The notes beneath the pieces are model-generated. The model saw only the letters and a program-made list of their open reading frames with translations. It was not told the origin of the DNA and ran no database searches. Positions 1-8,783 of a DNA stretch of 62,510 nucleotides are shown piece after piece (position 1 is the first letter of the stretch; each line of letters opens with the position of its first letter). Source of the stretch: Rhodopseudomonas sp. AAP120 (GTDB lineage Bacteria; Pseudomonadota; Alphaproteobacteria; Rhizobiales; Xanthobacteraceae); the NCBI RefSeq assembly GCF_001295845.1, contig NZ_LJIC01000201.1, positions 1 to 62,510 on the forward strand, in the 5' to 3' direction. The translations under genes and the position numbers were made by a program.

Positions 1-2
1 CG

Positions 3-482
3 AGCCGTGCTCTGCGGCTCGACCCTCTCACACTGCCGATCCGCTACGACGCGCACGATATTCGCGCCGACGGCGGCGTCCGGCAAATCGAATTGCATCG
101 TGAACGGGTGATCCTGCACCGCGCCGTGGCCGGCATGCGGATGGCCATCAAGGTGCAGGTCAGCGACTTCCGCGGCATCGTCTGCCGCGGCCTCGACGAC
201 GCCCGCATCCTGATGCTGGTGCATCGCGATCCGTCGCTGTCGGTGCCGCTGTATATCAGCGAGGATGCCGAGGAGATCGAGCGCGTGCGGGAGCTGTGGA
301 GCGAGATCCTGTCGCTGCCGCTGCTCCCGGACGACACGCCGCGGCTGCCGGCGCCCCGTCGCCGCCGCCGCTGCGTCATCAGTCGGCGCCGTCCGCGCTT
401 CCTCGTTCGCCGACGCGTCGGCGCGCTACTCGAGCCGGCGCGCTGCTACGCGGGTGAACGCGAGATCATCGCGCGTAGCTGA
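3..482 (+). CDS. DUF6101-like protein, 5' end missing
   Basis: The reading frame is already open at the left edge of the window, so only the C-terminal part (about 159 residues) is present. The visible protein starts SRALRLDPLTLPIRYDAHD and carries a basic Arg-rich tail ending GEREIIARS. This pattern resembles the DUF6101 family of Bradyrhizobium and Rhodopseudomonas. I recognise the style rather than proven homology, and no function is known. The gene is followed by a strong hairpin terminator, so it ends its transcription unit. Confidence 0.6.
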   Translation, partial: SRALRLDPLTLPIRYDAHDIRADGGVRQIELHRERVILHRAVAGMRMAIKVQVSDFRGIVCRGLDDARILMLVHRDPSLSVPLYISEDAEEIERVRELWSEILSLPLLPDDTPRLPAPRRRRRCVISRRRPRFLVRRRVGALLEPARCYAGEREIIARS

Positions 483-499
483 GACGTTTTACGATTAGA

Positions 500-541
500 A
501 GCCGCGCCGAGTTCCTGAACGGAACCAGCGCGGCTTTTTTG
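500..541 (+). terminator. Rho-independent terminator after the DUF6101-like gene
   Basis: AGCCGCGC (500-507) pairs perfectly with GCGCGGCT (528-535) around a 20-nt loop and is followed at once by a run of T. It lies 18 nt after the stop codon of the upstream gene. The remaining 220 nt before the phytochrome gene hold no other clear feature. Confidence 0.8.
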
Positions 542-764
542 TGCTTGCTGCCGCAACGGCTTGGCGGGAACTTCCCCCCGGCCTCTGCCGTTATCAGCCG
601 CGATCAAATCTCGGCCTCCGTCGGCGCATTGCTGCTGCGGGTTGTTTACCTTGCGCCACGTCGCCAGATGGGAGCGTCGGCAGTCGCCGAACATCCGAGT
701 GCGGGGCCTCCCACCCAAGAGGCACTGAATCAGACAAACGACGGCAGGCGAGGACGCACGGGCA

Positions 765-3368
765 ATGTGCGAACCCGTCGGCGTGGGCATGCAAAGGTTG
801 AGTGTGGCGGACAGCACGGACCATTTCGACGTCGACCTGACCAACTGCGATCGCGAACCGATTCACCAACTCGGCGCCATCCAGCCTTTCGGGTTCCTGC
901 TCGCGCTCTCCACCGATTGGCTGGTGCAGCGTGCCTCGACCAATGTGGTCGACTTCTTCGGCATCCCTGCGGAGGAGATGCTCGGCACCCACGCGGCCGA
1001 TCATCTCGGTATCTCCACGGTCCACACGCTGCGCAATCGATTGACGCTGCTGCGCGGTCTCGACGCGGTCGAGCGCGTGTTCGGCTACGAACTGCCCGGC
1101 AAGGGCAAGCGCTACGACTTCGCGGTTCACGTCTCCGGCCGCAGCGTCATCGTCGAAGCCGAGCCCTGCGTCGAGGAAACTCAGCCCGACACCGCGAGCA
1201 CCATCCGAGCGATGATCTCGCGGCTCGACGCCACCACCGACGAGAAATCCTTTCTGCACGAGGGCGCCCGCCAGGTTCGTGCGCTGACCGGCTTCGACCG
1301 CGTCATGGTGTATCGCTTCGATGCCGACGGCTCGGGCACCGTGGCGGCGGAATCCGCGCGCGCCGGGATCGGCAGCTTTCTCGATCTGCGCTACCCTGCG
1401 TCCGATATCCCCGAACAGGCGCGGCAGCTTTATCTGCGCACGCCGTTCCGGATCATCGCCGACGTCGACGCGGTGCCGGCGCCGGTCTATCCGCGGCTCG
1501 ACGAGCGCGGCAATCCGATCGACCTGTCGCTCTCGGTGCTGCGCTCGGTGTCGCCGATCCATATCGAGTATCTGAAGAACATGGGCGTCCGCGCCTCGAT
1601 GTCGATCTCGATCGTGATCGAAGGCAAATTGTGGGGCCTGTTCGCCTGCCACCACTACGATGGCCCGCGCCTGCCCGGCTTCGAGCGTCGCTCGATCGCC
1701 GAACTGTTCGGCCAGATGTTCGCGCTGAAGCTGGAGGGCCGCGAGCGCAAGGCGATGGCCGGCTATGAGAACAACGCGCGCGCGGCGAGCGACCGGCTGC
1801 TCGCCGCGATCGCCGGTGATTCCACGCTGCTGGAAAATCCCGACTGGCTCGGCTCGATGCTGCACGACACCGTGCCGAACGACGGCATCGCGATCTGGAT
1901 GGACGGCCGCGTCGCCCAGTACGGCCTCACCCCGCCGGCCGGCGAACTCCGCACCATCGTGCGCCGCCTCAACGCCATGGCGGCGGGCCGGATCTACGCG
2001 ACCGATCACCTGGCCGCGACGATTCCCACCGCCCAGGCCTATGACGACGTCGCCGCCGGCGTGCTGGCGATTCCGATCTCGCGCACGCCGCGCGACTACG
2101 TGCTGCTGTTCCGTCAGGAGAAGATCCGGACCGTGACCTGGGCGGGCGATCCGCAGAAGCCCGCCAGCTACGGGCCGCACGGCGCCCGGCTGACGCCGCG
2201 GCAGAGCTTCGAGGCGTGGAGCCAGGAGGTGCGCGGCCGTTCGCAACCGTTCTCCGAAGCGGAACTGCGCGTCGCCGAGATGCTACGGATCTCGCTGATC
2301 GAGATCATCCTGCGTATCACTGACGAAGCGCAGGAAGAGCGCCGCCGCGCCGCCGAGCGACAGGACCTGCTGATCGCCGAGTTGAATCACCGCGTCCGCA
2401 ACATCCTCGCGCTGATCCGCGGCCTGCTGCGGCAGTCGCGCGAACCCGGCGAGTATCACCCGGCGCTCAACATGCTGGACGGTCGGATCCAGAGTCTGGC
2501 GCGCGCGCACGATCAGATCACCAAGGACAATTGGAGCCCGGCGCCGCTCGGCCTGCTGATCGAGACCGAGGCCGCCGCTTATCTGGGCGGCAAGAGCGAC
2601 CGCGTGGAAGTCGCCGGCCCCGACGTGCTGCTGCAGCCGCAGGCCTTCACCACGCTGGCGCTGGTGTTCCACGAGCTGATGACCAACTCGGCGAAATACG
2701 GCGCGCTGTCGGACAGCGGCCGCGTCACCGTCGATTGGCGGTTCGACATGGATGGCGATCTGCGGATCGAATGGCGCGAGCGAGGCGGTCCGCCGGTGCG
2801 GCCGCCGAGCCGCGAAGGCTTCGGTTCGACCATCATCAACCGCTCGATCCCCTACGATCTCGGCGGCGAGGCCCGCGTCCGCTACGAGTTGATCGGTCTC
2901 GAAGTCGACCTCTGCGTGCCGGCACGGCACGTCAGCGAGCACAGGCATCCCAAGCCGGTGGTGGTGCAGAGCGCCCCGCCGATTTTCGCGGACGGCACCG
3001 AGCAAAAGCCGCTGCTCAGCGGCGCCGCGCTGCTGGTGGAGGACAGCCTGATCATCGCGATGGACGCGGAGGACATCCTGCTGCGCCTCGGCGCCGCGCG
3101 CGTCGCCACGGCGGCGACGGTCGCGCAGGCGCTCGCCGAAATCGATCGCGATACGTTCGAGATCGCGCTGCTCGACGTCAATCTCGGCCAGGAAAGCAGC
3201 CTGCCGATCGCCGAGCGGCTGGCCGAACGCGGCGTGCCGTTCATGTTCACCACCGGCTACGGCGAACAGATGCAGCGGATCGAGCAGCACAAGGACGTCG
3301 TGGTGGTCAACAAGCCCTACGACCTGACGGGCATCGGCGCTGCGGTCGGCAAGGTGCTGCGGAAGTAA
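765..3368 (+). CDS. bacteriophytochrome, HWE histidine kinase with fused receiver domain
   Basis: An 867-residue red/far-red photoreceptor that should bind biliverdin and signal by phosphotransfer. The order is PAS (about 25-125), GAF (about 150-320), PHY (about 335-515), HWE kinase (about 535-720) and receiver (about 753-867). Chromophore-site features are Cys28 in TNCDREPIH, PASDIP at 211-216 and His266 in SPIHIEYLKNMGV. The PHY tongue motif PRQSF is at 478-482. The kinase has His542 in AELNHRVRN, the N-box HELMTNSAKYG at 637-647, and W670-x-E672. The receiver has Asp804 (LLDVNLG) and Lys850. All key residues are intact. No heme oxygenase or separate response regulator is adjacent. ATG 765 follows a purine-rich stretch; ATG 789 is an alternative that keeps Cys28. 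Confidence 0.95.
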   Translation: MCEPVGVGMQRLSVADSTDHFDVDLTNCDREPIHQLGAIQPFGFLLALSTDWLVQRASTNVVDFFGIPAEEMLGTHAADHLGISTVHTLRNRLTLLRGLDAVERVFGYELPGKGKRYDFAVHVSGRSVIVEAEPCVEETQPDTASTIRAMISRLDATTDEKSFLHEGARQVRALTGFDRVMVYRFDADGSGTVAAESARAGIGSFLDLRYPASDIPEQARQLYLRTPFRIIADVDAVPAPVYPRLDERGNPIDLSLSVLRSVSPIHIEYLKNMGVRASMSISIVIEGKLWGLFACHHYDGPRLPGFERRSIAELFGQMFALKLEGRERKAMAGYENNARAASDRLLAAIAGDSTLLENPDWLGSMLHDTVPNDGIAIWMDGRVAQYGLTPPAGELRTIVRRLNAMAAGRIYATDHLAATIPTAQAYDDVAAGVLAIPISRTPRDYVLLFRQEKIRTVTWAGDPQKPASYGPHGARLTPRQSFEAWSQEVRGRSQPFSEAELRVAEMLRISLIEIILRITDEAQEERRRAAERQDLLIAELNHRVRNILALIRGLLRQSREPGEYHPALNMLDGRIQSLARAHDQITKDNWSPAPLGLLIETEAAAYLGGKSDRVEVAGPDVLLQPQAFTTLALVFHELMTNSAKYGALSDSGRVTVDWRFDMDGDLRIEWRERGGPPVRPPSREGFGSTIINRSIPYDLGGEARVRYELIGLEVDLCVPARHVSEHRHPKPVVVQSAPPIFADGTEQKPLLSGAALLVEDSLIIAMDAEDILLRLGAARVATAATVAQALAEIDRDTFEIALLDVNLGQESSLPIAERLAERGVPFMFTTGYGEQMQRIEQHKDVVVVNKPYDLTGIGAAVGKVLRK

Positions 3369-3383
3369 CTGCGTCGTCTCGGC

Positions 3384-4337
3384 TTACGCCGTCATGGTCC
3401 GGACGACCGCGTCGCCGACCAGGCCGATGAACAGCAGCAGCCCGGCGTCGCGGTTGGACTTGAACAGCTTCAGGCACAGCGGCGAGTTGCGGATATCGAG
3501 CCGCACGATCTGCGAGGCGAGGTGCGCGGCGAACACCGCGAGCCCGATCCAGGCGAACCAGCCCGACCCTGCGAGCCACAATGCGGTGCCGATCAGCGTC
3601 ACCGCGATCCCATACAGCACCGACAGCGCCGTGTGGGTCTTGGCGCCGAACAGCAGCGCGGTCGACTTGATGCCGACCAGCAGGTCGTCCTCGGCGTCCT
3701 GATGCGCGTACATGGTGTCGTAGCCGACCACCCAGGCGATCGATCCGGCGTACAGCGCGAAGGGAACGAGATCGAGCCGCGCGAAGGTGACGGCGAAGCC
3801 CATCAGCGCGCCCCACGAGAACGCCAGACCGAGCACGATCTGCGGCCAGTAGGTGATCCGCTTCATGAACGGATAGGCGGCGACGATGATCAGCGAGGCG
3901 ATTCCGGTGGCGATCGCGAAGGCGTTGAACTGCACCAGCACGGCGAGGCCGATCAGGCACAGCGCCACCATGAACACGGCGGCCTGCTTGGCGGTCACCT
4001 GACCGGACGGGATCGGCCGCGACCGGGTGCGCTCGACTTTGCCATCGAGATCGCGATCGGTGATGTCGTTCCAGGTGCAGCCGGCGCCGCGCATCACGAA
4101 GGCGCCGACGAAGAACAGCGCACAGACCAGCGGCAGATGGCTGAGGTCGCGGGCGATGCCGGCGGCCAGCGCGGCCGCCCACCAGCACGGCATCAGCAGC
4201 AGCCACGAGCCGATCGGACGATCGAACCGGGCGAGACGGAGATACGGCCGCGACCATTCCGGCGCATGGCGATCGACCCAGTTGCCGGTGGAGTCGGCAA
4301 CCGGCGCCGTCGCGCCGGTGATCGGGATGCCGGTCAT
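3384..4337 (-). CDS. ubiA: 4-hydroxybenzoate polyprenyltransferase
   Basis: A 317-residue integral membrane prenyltransferase that joins a polyprenyl chain to 4-hydroxybenzoate in ubiquinone synthesis. Both Asp-rich, Mg-binding motifs are present: NDITDRDLD at 90-98 and DTMYAHQDAEDD from 207. Several hydrophobic membrane segments separate them, and length matches the family. The start codon overlaps the stop of the upstream secreted-protein gene as ATGA, suggesting translational coupling. It converges on the phytochrome gene with only 15 nt between the stops. Specificity for ubiquinone rather than another UbiA-family substrate is inferred from close resemblance to proteobacterial UbiA. Confidence 0.93.
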   Translation of the reverse strand: MTGIPITGATAPVADSTGNWVDRHAPEWSRPYLRLARFDRPIGSWLLLMPCWWAAALAAGIARDLSHLPLVCALFFVGAFVMRGAGCTWNDITDRDLDGKVERTRSRPIPSGQVTAKQAAVFMVALCLIGLAVLVQFNAFAIATGIASLIIVAAYPFMKRITYWPQIVLGLAFSWGALMGFAVTFARLDLVPFALYAGSIAWVVGYDTMYAHQDAEDDLLVGIKSTALLFGAKTHTALSVLYGIAVTLIGTALWLAGSGWFAWIGLAVFAAHLASQIVRLDIRNSPLCLKLFKSNRDAGLLLFIGLVGDAVVRTMTA

Positions 4338-5038
4338 CGCTGCAGCACGTTGCCGTTCAGCGTGTCGAAGGTGGTGCCGCCGAACTTCTTGGCCGAGGCG
4401 TTGGCCTCGGGGGCCGCCGTGGAGGAGCCGAGCACGTCGGCGAGGCTCGGACCGGCGGGACCACGCTGCTGCTGCTGGGCCGCGATGTCGCAGACCTTCT
4501 TCTGCATGCCGCTGGTGTTCTGATGGCCCTTCTTCAGCTGATCGGCGATCTCGCCCGGGATGCCGCAGCGTTTCGCATTGGTCACCACATAGCTGATCAT
4601 CTTGGTTTCCGAGGCCGCAAAGGCGGTGATCAGCTTACAGGCCTCGGCCGCCGGCGCCTTGCGCTTGCCAGCCGCCTGAATCGCGGCGCCGCGCTTCTCG
4701 GCTTCCTGACGCAGCTTGACGAATTCGTTCATGCAGGCTTCGCCGCCGGCCTGCTGCCCCATCGGGGCGGCCTGCGGCGGCGGTGCGAAGCCGCCTCCGC
4801 CCCCGGCAATCGGCGCTGCGCCGGCGGCCGGGAAGGCGCCCGACGCTCCGACCGGCGGAAATGGCGAGGGCTCGGCCGCGGCGGGAGCCGCAGACTGGTT
4901 CGGAAGCGGCGCCGGGAACGGCGAGGACGCCGCCTGGTTCGGCAGCGGCGCCGGAAATGCGCTTTGCGCGTGAACCGGCAGGCTGTGCATCGTGAAGACG
5001 GCGGCGACCGTCGGCACAATCAAACGGCGGATGATCAA
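4334..5038 (-). CDS. secreted Pro/Ala-rich protein of unknown function
   Basis: About 234 residues. I place the start at a TTG (5038) because GGAGGAG (5044-5050) lies 5 nt upstream and translation then begins with a good signal peptide, LIIRRLIVPTVAAVFTMHS, ending near VHAQ. The mature N-terminal third is a low-complexity Pro/Ala/Ser region with two FPAPLPNQ units. The C-terminal half is a folded, Lys-rich segment with four cysteines (GEACMNEF, EACKLI, AKRCGIP, KKVCDIA). No family is recognised. It is the first gene of a two-gene unit with ubiA, but nothing links its function to quinone synthesis. Confidence 0.75.
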   Translation of the reverse strand: MIIRRLIVPTVAAVFTMHSLPVHAQSAFPAPLPNQAASSPFPAPLPNQSAAPAAAEPSPFPPVGASGAFPAAGAAPIAGGGGGFAPPPQAAPMGQQAGGEACMNEFVKLRQEAEKRGAAIQAAGKRKAPAAEACKLITAFAASETKMISYVVTNAKRCGIPGEIADQLKKGHQNTSGMQKKVCDIAAQQQQRGPAGPSLADVLGSSTAAPEANASAKKFGGTTFDTLNGNVLQR

Positions 5039-5271
5039 GGCTGCTCCTCCGGCAAGGTTCGATGGTCCCCAAGTGTCCCCAAAAATCGGAAAGGATCTCG
5101 GACGAGACCCCGACGAATCCGTCAGGCGCGGTGCCAAATGGCCGCCCCGCGCCTTTTACGATTCCCGTCAGGCCTTAACAACCCGTGGAATAGGGCGGCA
5201 GCGCGGCGCTTCGCCACGTTTAGCTGCTGATTTTGCTGGACCTTTGGACTAGAACGGCGCTGAGAAACGCC

Positions 5272-6033
5272 ATGTCACGCTATGAATTTCGCAGCCCCCG
5301 GCTGTTTGTCGACGCCGACCTCGCCGCCGGGACCCGCGTGCCGCTGGGGCGCGACCAGAGCAATTACCTTGGCAACGTGCTCCGGCTCGGCGCCGGCGCC
5401 CCCGTGCTGGCCTTCAATGGCCGTGACGGCGAGTGGCGCGCCGCGGTGGCGGGCCGCAAGCGGCCGGAGGAACTGGAGGTCGGCGAACGGACCCGACCGC
5501 AGGACCGGCTGCCCGACGTGACCTATGCGTTCGCCCCGCTGAAGCATGCGCGGCTCGACTATATGGCTCAAAAGGCTGTGGAAATGGGCGCAGGCCGGCT
5601 GCAGCCGGTGCTCACCCAGCACACCCAGGTGCATCGCCTCAACACCGAGCGGATGCGGGCCAATGTGATTGAGGCCGCCGAGCAATGCGGCATCCTCAGC
5701 CTCGCCACCGTCGAAGAGCCGGTCGCCCTCGACCGGTACCTGGCGGCGCACGCCGACGGCCCGCGCCTTCTGGTGTTCTGCGACGAGGACGCCGAGATCG
5801 CCGATCCGGTCGCCGCATTGCAGGGCGCCCGCGCCGCAGCGGCCGCGGGGGTCGATCTCCTGGTCGGCCCGGAAGGCGGCTTCTCCGCCGACGAGCGCGA
5901 CCTGCTGCTGCGCCAGCCCCGGATTCTCCGCCTGGCCCTCGGCCCCCGGATCATGCGAGCAGATACCGCCGCAGTGGCGGCGCTGGCGCTGGTGCAGGCG
6001 ATCGTGGGGGATTGGGGGGAATTGTCCCAGTAA
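5272..6033 (+). CDS. rsmE: 16S rRNA (uracil-1498-N3)-methyltransferase
   Basis: A 253-residue SPOUT methyltransferase that methylates U1498 of 16S rRNA using S-adenosylmethionine. Family signatures are KAVEMG (101-106), EAAEQ (134-138), GPEGG (199-203) and LGPRIMRADTA (223-233), the knotted SAM-binding region. An N-terminal PUA-like segment starts RLFVDADL. I chose ATG 5272 because the encoded start MSRYEFRSPRLFV fits the family; an in-frame codon at 5233 would add 13 unrelated residues. It is divergent from the secreted-protein gene, with about 230 nt of shared upstream DNA. Confidence 0.93.
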   Translation: MSRYEFRSPRLFVDADLAAGTRVPLGRDQSNYLGNVLRLGAGAPVLAFNGRDGEWRAAVAGRKRPEELEVGERTRPQDRLPDVTYAFAPLKHARLDYMAQKAVEMGAGRLQPVLTQHTQVHRLNTERMRANVIEAAEQCGILSLATVEEPVALDRYLAAHADGPRLLVFCDEDAEIADPVAALQGARAAAAAGVDLLVGPEGGFSADERDLLLRQPRILRLALGPRIMRADTAAVAALALVQAIVGDWGELSQ

Positions 6034-6091
6034 GTGAGGAAGTGCAATGCACGAGCGGCGGCAACTTCCTCTCTTGAGGAACGTCTTCTGA

Positions 6092-6415
6092 CTACAGAGG
6101 CTGAGGCTCTCGATTCTTGCCACCCAGCTTCTCCCAAGCGTGGAAGCGATGAGTGGCAGCCCCGTAGCTGATATCCAAAGCCTCAGACACGGCATAACGG
6201 GTGCGACCGGCATCAAACATCCGATATGCGACCTCCACACCGCGCGGCGTCAGATTGACCCCATTTTTGTTCAGCGGACTCTTCGGATCCAATTCATCCT
6301 CAGGCTCCGCAGGCGCCGGTCCTCGGAGGATAGACTCTACGCGATCGAGATTGGCTCTAGCCTCGGCGACGAGCGAAAGGACCGCGTCAATTTCCATAGC
6401 GGAAGGAATGTTCAT
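6092..6415 (-). CDS. small helix-turn-helix protein of unknown role
   Basis: About 107 residues from ATG 6415, which has GGAG 8 nt upstream; a longer frame would add only a hydrophobic, AT-biased leader. The N-terminal half looks like an amphipathic helix (AVLSLVAEARANLDRVESIL). The C-terminal half (RGVEVAYRMFDAGRTRYAVS and following) has the spacing of a resolvase- or MarR-like helix-turn-helix. No family name can be given. The DNA upstream (about 6416-6500) is strikingly AT-rich and contains TATAAT on this strand at 6426-6431. It is isolated between rsmE and hisZ on the opposite strand, so it may be a transferred regulator. Confidence 0.6.
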   Translation of the reverse strand: MNIPSAMEIDAVLSLVAEARANLDRVESILRGPAPAEPEDELDPKSPLNKNGVNLTPRGVEVAYRMFDAGRTRYAVSEALDISYGAATHRFHAWEKLGGKNREPQPL

Positions 6416-6611
6416 GTTCATCTCCATTATACAACCAATGATAGCTATATAGACTATATATACATACATAATCAATATGCATTCTTATGATACGTACACC
6501 CCCTTTTGTAGCGTTGGCTCAATGACGGTCGAAACTGTCATTCCGCCATGCTAAGGGCTCCGCCGACACCGTTTTGACCCTCCCCTGCCCGGGATCGCAG
6601 GAAATTCGACA

Positions 6612-7757
6612 ATGACCAAGACCGCCGCCGCTGGCGCGACCGGATCCGCCGCGTGGGCGGAGGCGCTGCTGCAATCGTTCGCCCAGGCCGGCTATGTCCG
6701 GGCCGAGCCGCCGATCCTGCAGCCCGCCGACCCGTTTCTCGACCTCTCGGGCGAGGACATCCGCAAGAGCCTGTATCTGACCACGGACGCCAGTGGCGAG
6801 GAGCTTTGCCTGCGGCCCGACCTGACGATCCCGGTGGCGCGCGACTATCTGGCGTCGACCGAGGCCGGCCGCCCTGCCGGGTTCTGCTATCTCGGGCCGG
6901 TATTCCGCCAGCGCAGCGGTAAGCCGACCGAATTCCTCCAGGCCGGCCTGGAATCCTTCGGCCGGCAGGACCGCGCCGCGGCCGATGCCGAGATGCTGGC
7001 GCTCGGCCTCGAAGCCACCGCCGCATTTGCGGTCGGCGAAGTCGACATCCGCACCGGCGATGTCGCGCTGTTTGCGGCGCTGATCGATGCGCTCGACCTG
7101 ATGCCGGTGTGGCGCCGGCGGCTGATGAAGGATTTCAACCGCAAGGTCAGCCTCACTCAGGATCTCGAGCGGCTGACGCTCGCACCCTCCGGCGGCAACG
7201 AATACGAGGGCGTGCTGGCGGCGCTGGCGGGCTCCGACCGCAAGGCGGCACTGGCGCTGGTCACCGACCTGATGTCGATCGCCGGCGCCACCACGCTCGG
7301 CGGCCGCTCGGTTGCTGAGATCGCCGACCGCTTCCTCGAACAATCGACGCTGAAGAGCGGCGCGCTGCCCCGCGACGCGCTGCAGAAGATCCAGCGCTTC
7401 CTGGCGATCAGCGGCGCCCCGACGGACGCGCTGAAGCAGCTCCGCGCCCTGGCGGCCGACGCCAAGCTGGCGATCGATCCGGCGATCGATCAGTTCGAGG
7501 CCCGCATCGGCTTCATGGCCGAGCGCGGCATCGATCTCGCCAAGGTGCGGTTCTCGACCTCGTTCGGCCGCGGCGTCGATTACTACACCGGCTTCGAATT
7601 CGAACTGCACCGCCTCGGCAACGGCGAAGACCCGCTGGTCGCCGGCGGCCGCTATGACGGGCTGATGAGCCAGCTCGGCGCCGCCGATTCGATCCCCGCC
7701 GTCGGTTTTTCGATCTGGATCGAGGCGATGACCCAGACCACCGGAGGTGCCGCATGA
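6612..7757 (+). CDS. hisZ: ATP phosphoribosyltransferase regulatory subunit
   Basis: A 381-residue HisRS-like protein without tRNA-charging function that activates and confers histidine feedback on HisG. The class II synthetase-like fold is visible in [11 protein letters not shown] (about 72-82), GVDYYTG (321-327) and AGGRYDGL (344-351). It lacks the anticodon-binding domain of true HisRS, as expected for HisZ. The stop codon overlaps the hisG start as ATGA, so the two subunits are translationally coupled. Confidence 0.92.
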   Translation: MTKTAAAGATGSAAWAEALLQSFAQAGYVRAEPPILQPADPFLDLSGEDIRKSLYLTTDASGEELCLRPDLTIPVARDYLASTEAGRPAGFCYLGPVFRQRSGKPTEFLQAGLESFGRQDRAAADAEMLALGLEATAAFAVGEVDIRTGDVALFAALIDALDLMPVWRRRLMKDFNRKVSLTQDLERLTLAPSGGNEYEGVLAALAGSDRKAALALVTDLMSIAGATTLGGRSVAEIADRFLEQSTLKSGALPRDALQKIQRFLAISGAPTDALKQLRALAADAKLAIDPAIDQFEARIGFMAERGIDLAKVRFSTSFGRGVDYYTGFEFELHRLGNGEDPLVAGGRYDGLMSQLGAADSIPAVGFSIWIEAMTQTTGGAA

Positions 7758-8731
7758 GCGCGCCGTTCGTTCTTGCCGTCCCCTCCAAAGGCCGTCTGCA
7801 GGAAAACGCCGAAGCCTTCTTCGCCCGCGCCGGCATGGCGCTGACCAAGCCGGGCGGCGCGCGCGACTATCGCGGCACGATCGCCGGCCTCGACAATGTC
7901 GAAGTGGCGTATCTGTCGGCCAGCGAGATCGCCGCCAATCTGGCGCGCGGCGCGGTGCATTTCGGCGTCACCGGCGAAGACCTGCTGCGCGAAAACATCG
8001 CCGAGGCCGACAAGCGCGTGCTGCTGATCGACGGGCTCGGCTTCGGCTACGCCAACGTCGTCGTCGCGGTGCCGCAGGCGTGGATCGACGTCCGCACCAT
8101 GGCGGATCTCGACGACGTCTCGACCGGCTTCCGCGCCCAGCACAATCGCCGGATGCGGGTCGCCACCAAGTACATCAACCTGACGCGTGGCTTCTTCGCA
8201 CAGCACAACATCGTCGACTACCGCATCGTCGAGAGCGCCGGGGCCACCGAGGGCGCGCCCGCGGTCGGCACCGCCGAGATGATCGTCGACATCACCACCA
8301 CCGGTGCGACGCTCGCCGCCAACGGCCTCAGGGTGCTGGACGACGGGGTGATGCTGCGCAGCCAGGCCAATCTGGTGGCTTCGCGCGAAGCCGACTGGTC
8401 GGACGCGGCCCGCGAGACTGCGCGCGTGATCCTCGACCAGATCGCCTCGCGTGCGCGCGCCAGCAAGTACAAGGAAGTCCGCACCCGCTTCGCCGGCTGC
8501 AACGACGCGCTGCTGGCCGAGGCGCATCAGCGCTTCGGCGTGGTGTCGCCGTTCGGCGGCCCGACGTCGTCGGGCATGCTGACGCTGCACTGCCCGCCGG
8601 CGCAGCTCTACGGCCTCGGCAGCTTCCTGCGCGAGCACGGCGCCGACACCGTGTCGGTCGCCTCGCTGGACTACGTGTTCGACAAGGACAATCCGCTGTT
8701 CAGCAAACTTGAAGCTTTCCTGCGTCAATAA
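7754..8731 (+). CDS. hisG: ATP phosphoribosyltransferase catalytic subunit, long form
   Basis: Catalyses the first step of histidine synthesis, joining ATP and PRPP. The 325-residue protein begins [10 protein letters not shown] and has the PRPP-binding segment [14 protein letters not shown] at 179-192. Short HisG enzymes that work with HisZ are typically around 210 residues. This one has about 100 further residues ([20 protein letters not shown] onward) that resemble an ACT-like regulatory domain. A long HisG together with HisZ is therefore the odd feature here. It is coupled to hisZ by a 4-nt overlap. Confidence 0.92.
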   Translation: MSAPFVLAVPSKGRLQENAEAFFARAGMALTKPGGARDYRGTIAGLDNVEVAYLSASEIAANLARGAVHFGVTGEDLLRENIAEADKRVLLIDGLGFGYANVVVAVPQAWIDVRTMADLDDVSTGFRAQHNRRMRVATKYINLTRGFFAQHNIVDYRIVESAGATEGAPAVGTAEMIVDITTTGATLAANGLRVLDDGVMLRSQANLVASREADWSDAARETARVILDQIASRARASKYKEVRTRFAGCNDALLAEAHQRFGVVSPFGGPTSSGMLTLHCPPAQLYGLGSFLREHGADTVSVASLDYVFDKDNPLFSKLEAFLRQ

Positions 8732-8783
8732 TGCCGGCCGCGCGGTTCCGCCGCCGATGGCGACAGAGCCGCGTGGTCACCAT

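Noticed and set aside
594-2246. A 550-codon open frame antisense to the phytochrome gene
   Set aside because: The plus strand encodes a complete, recognisable phytochrome. The antisense product is Arg/Gly/Ala low complexity, as expected in high-GC DNA.
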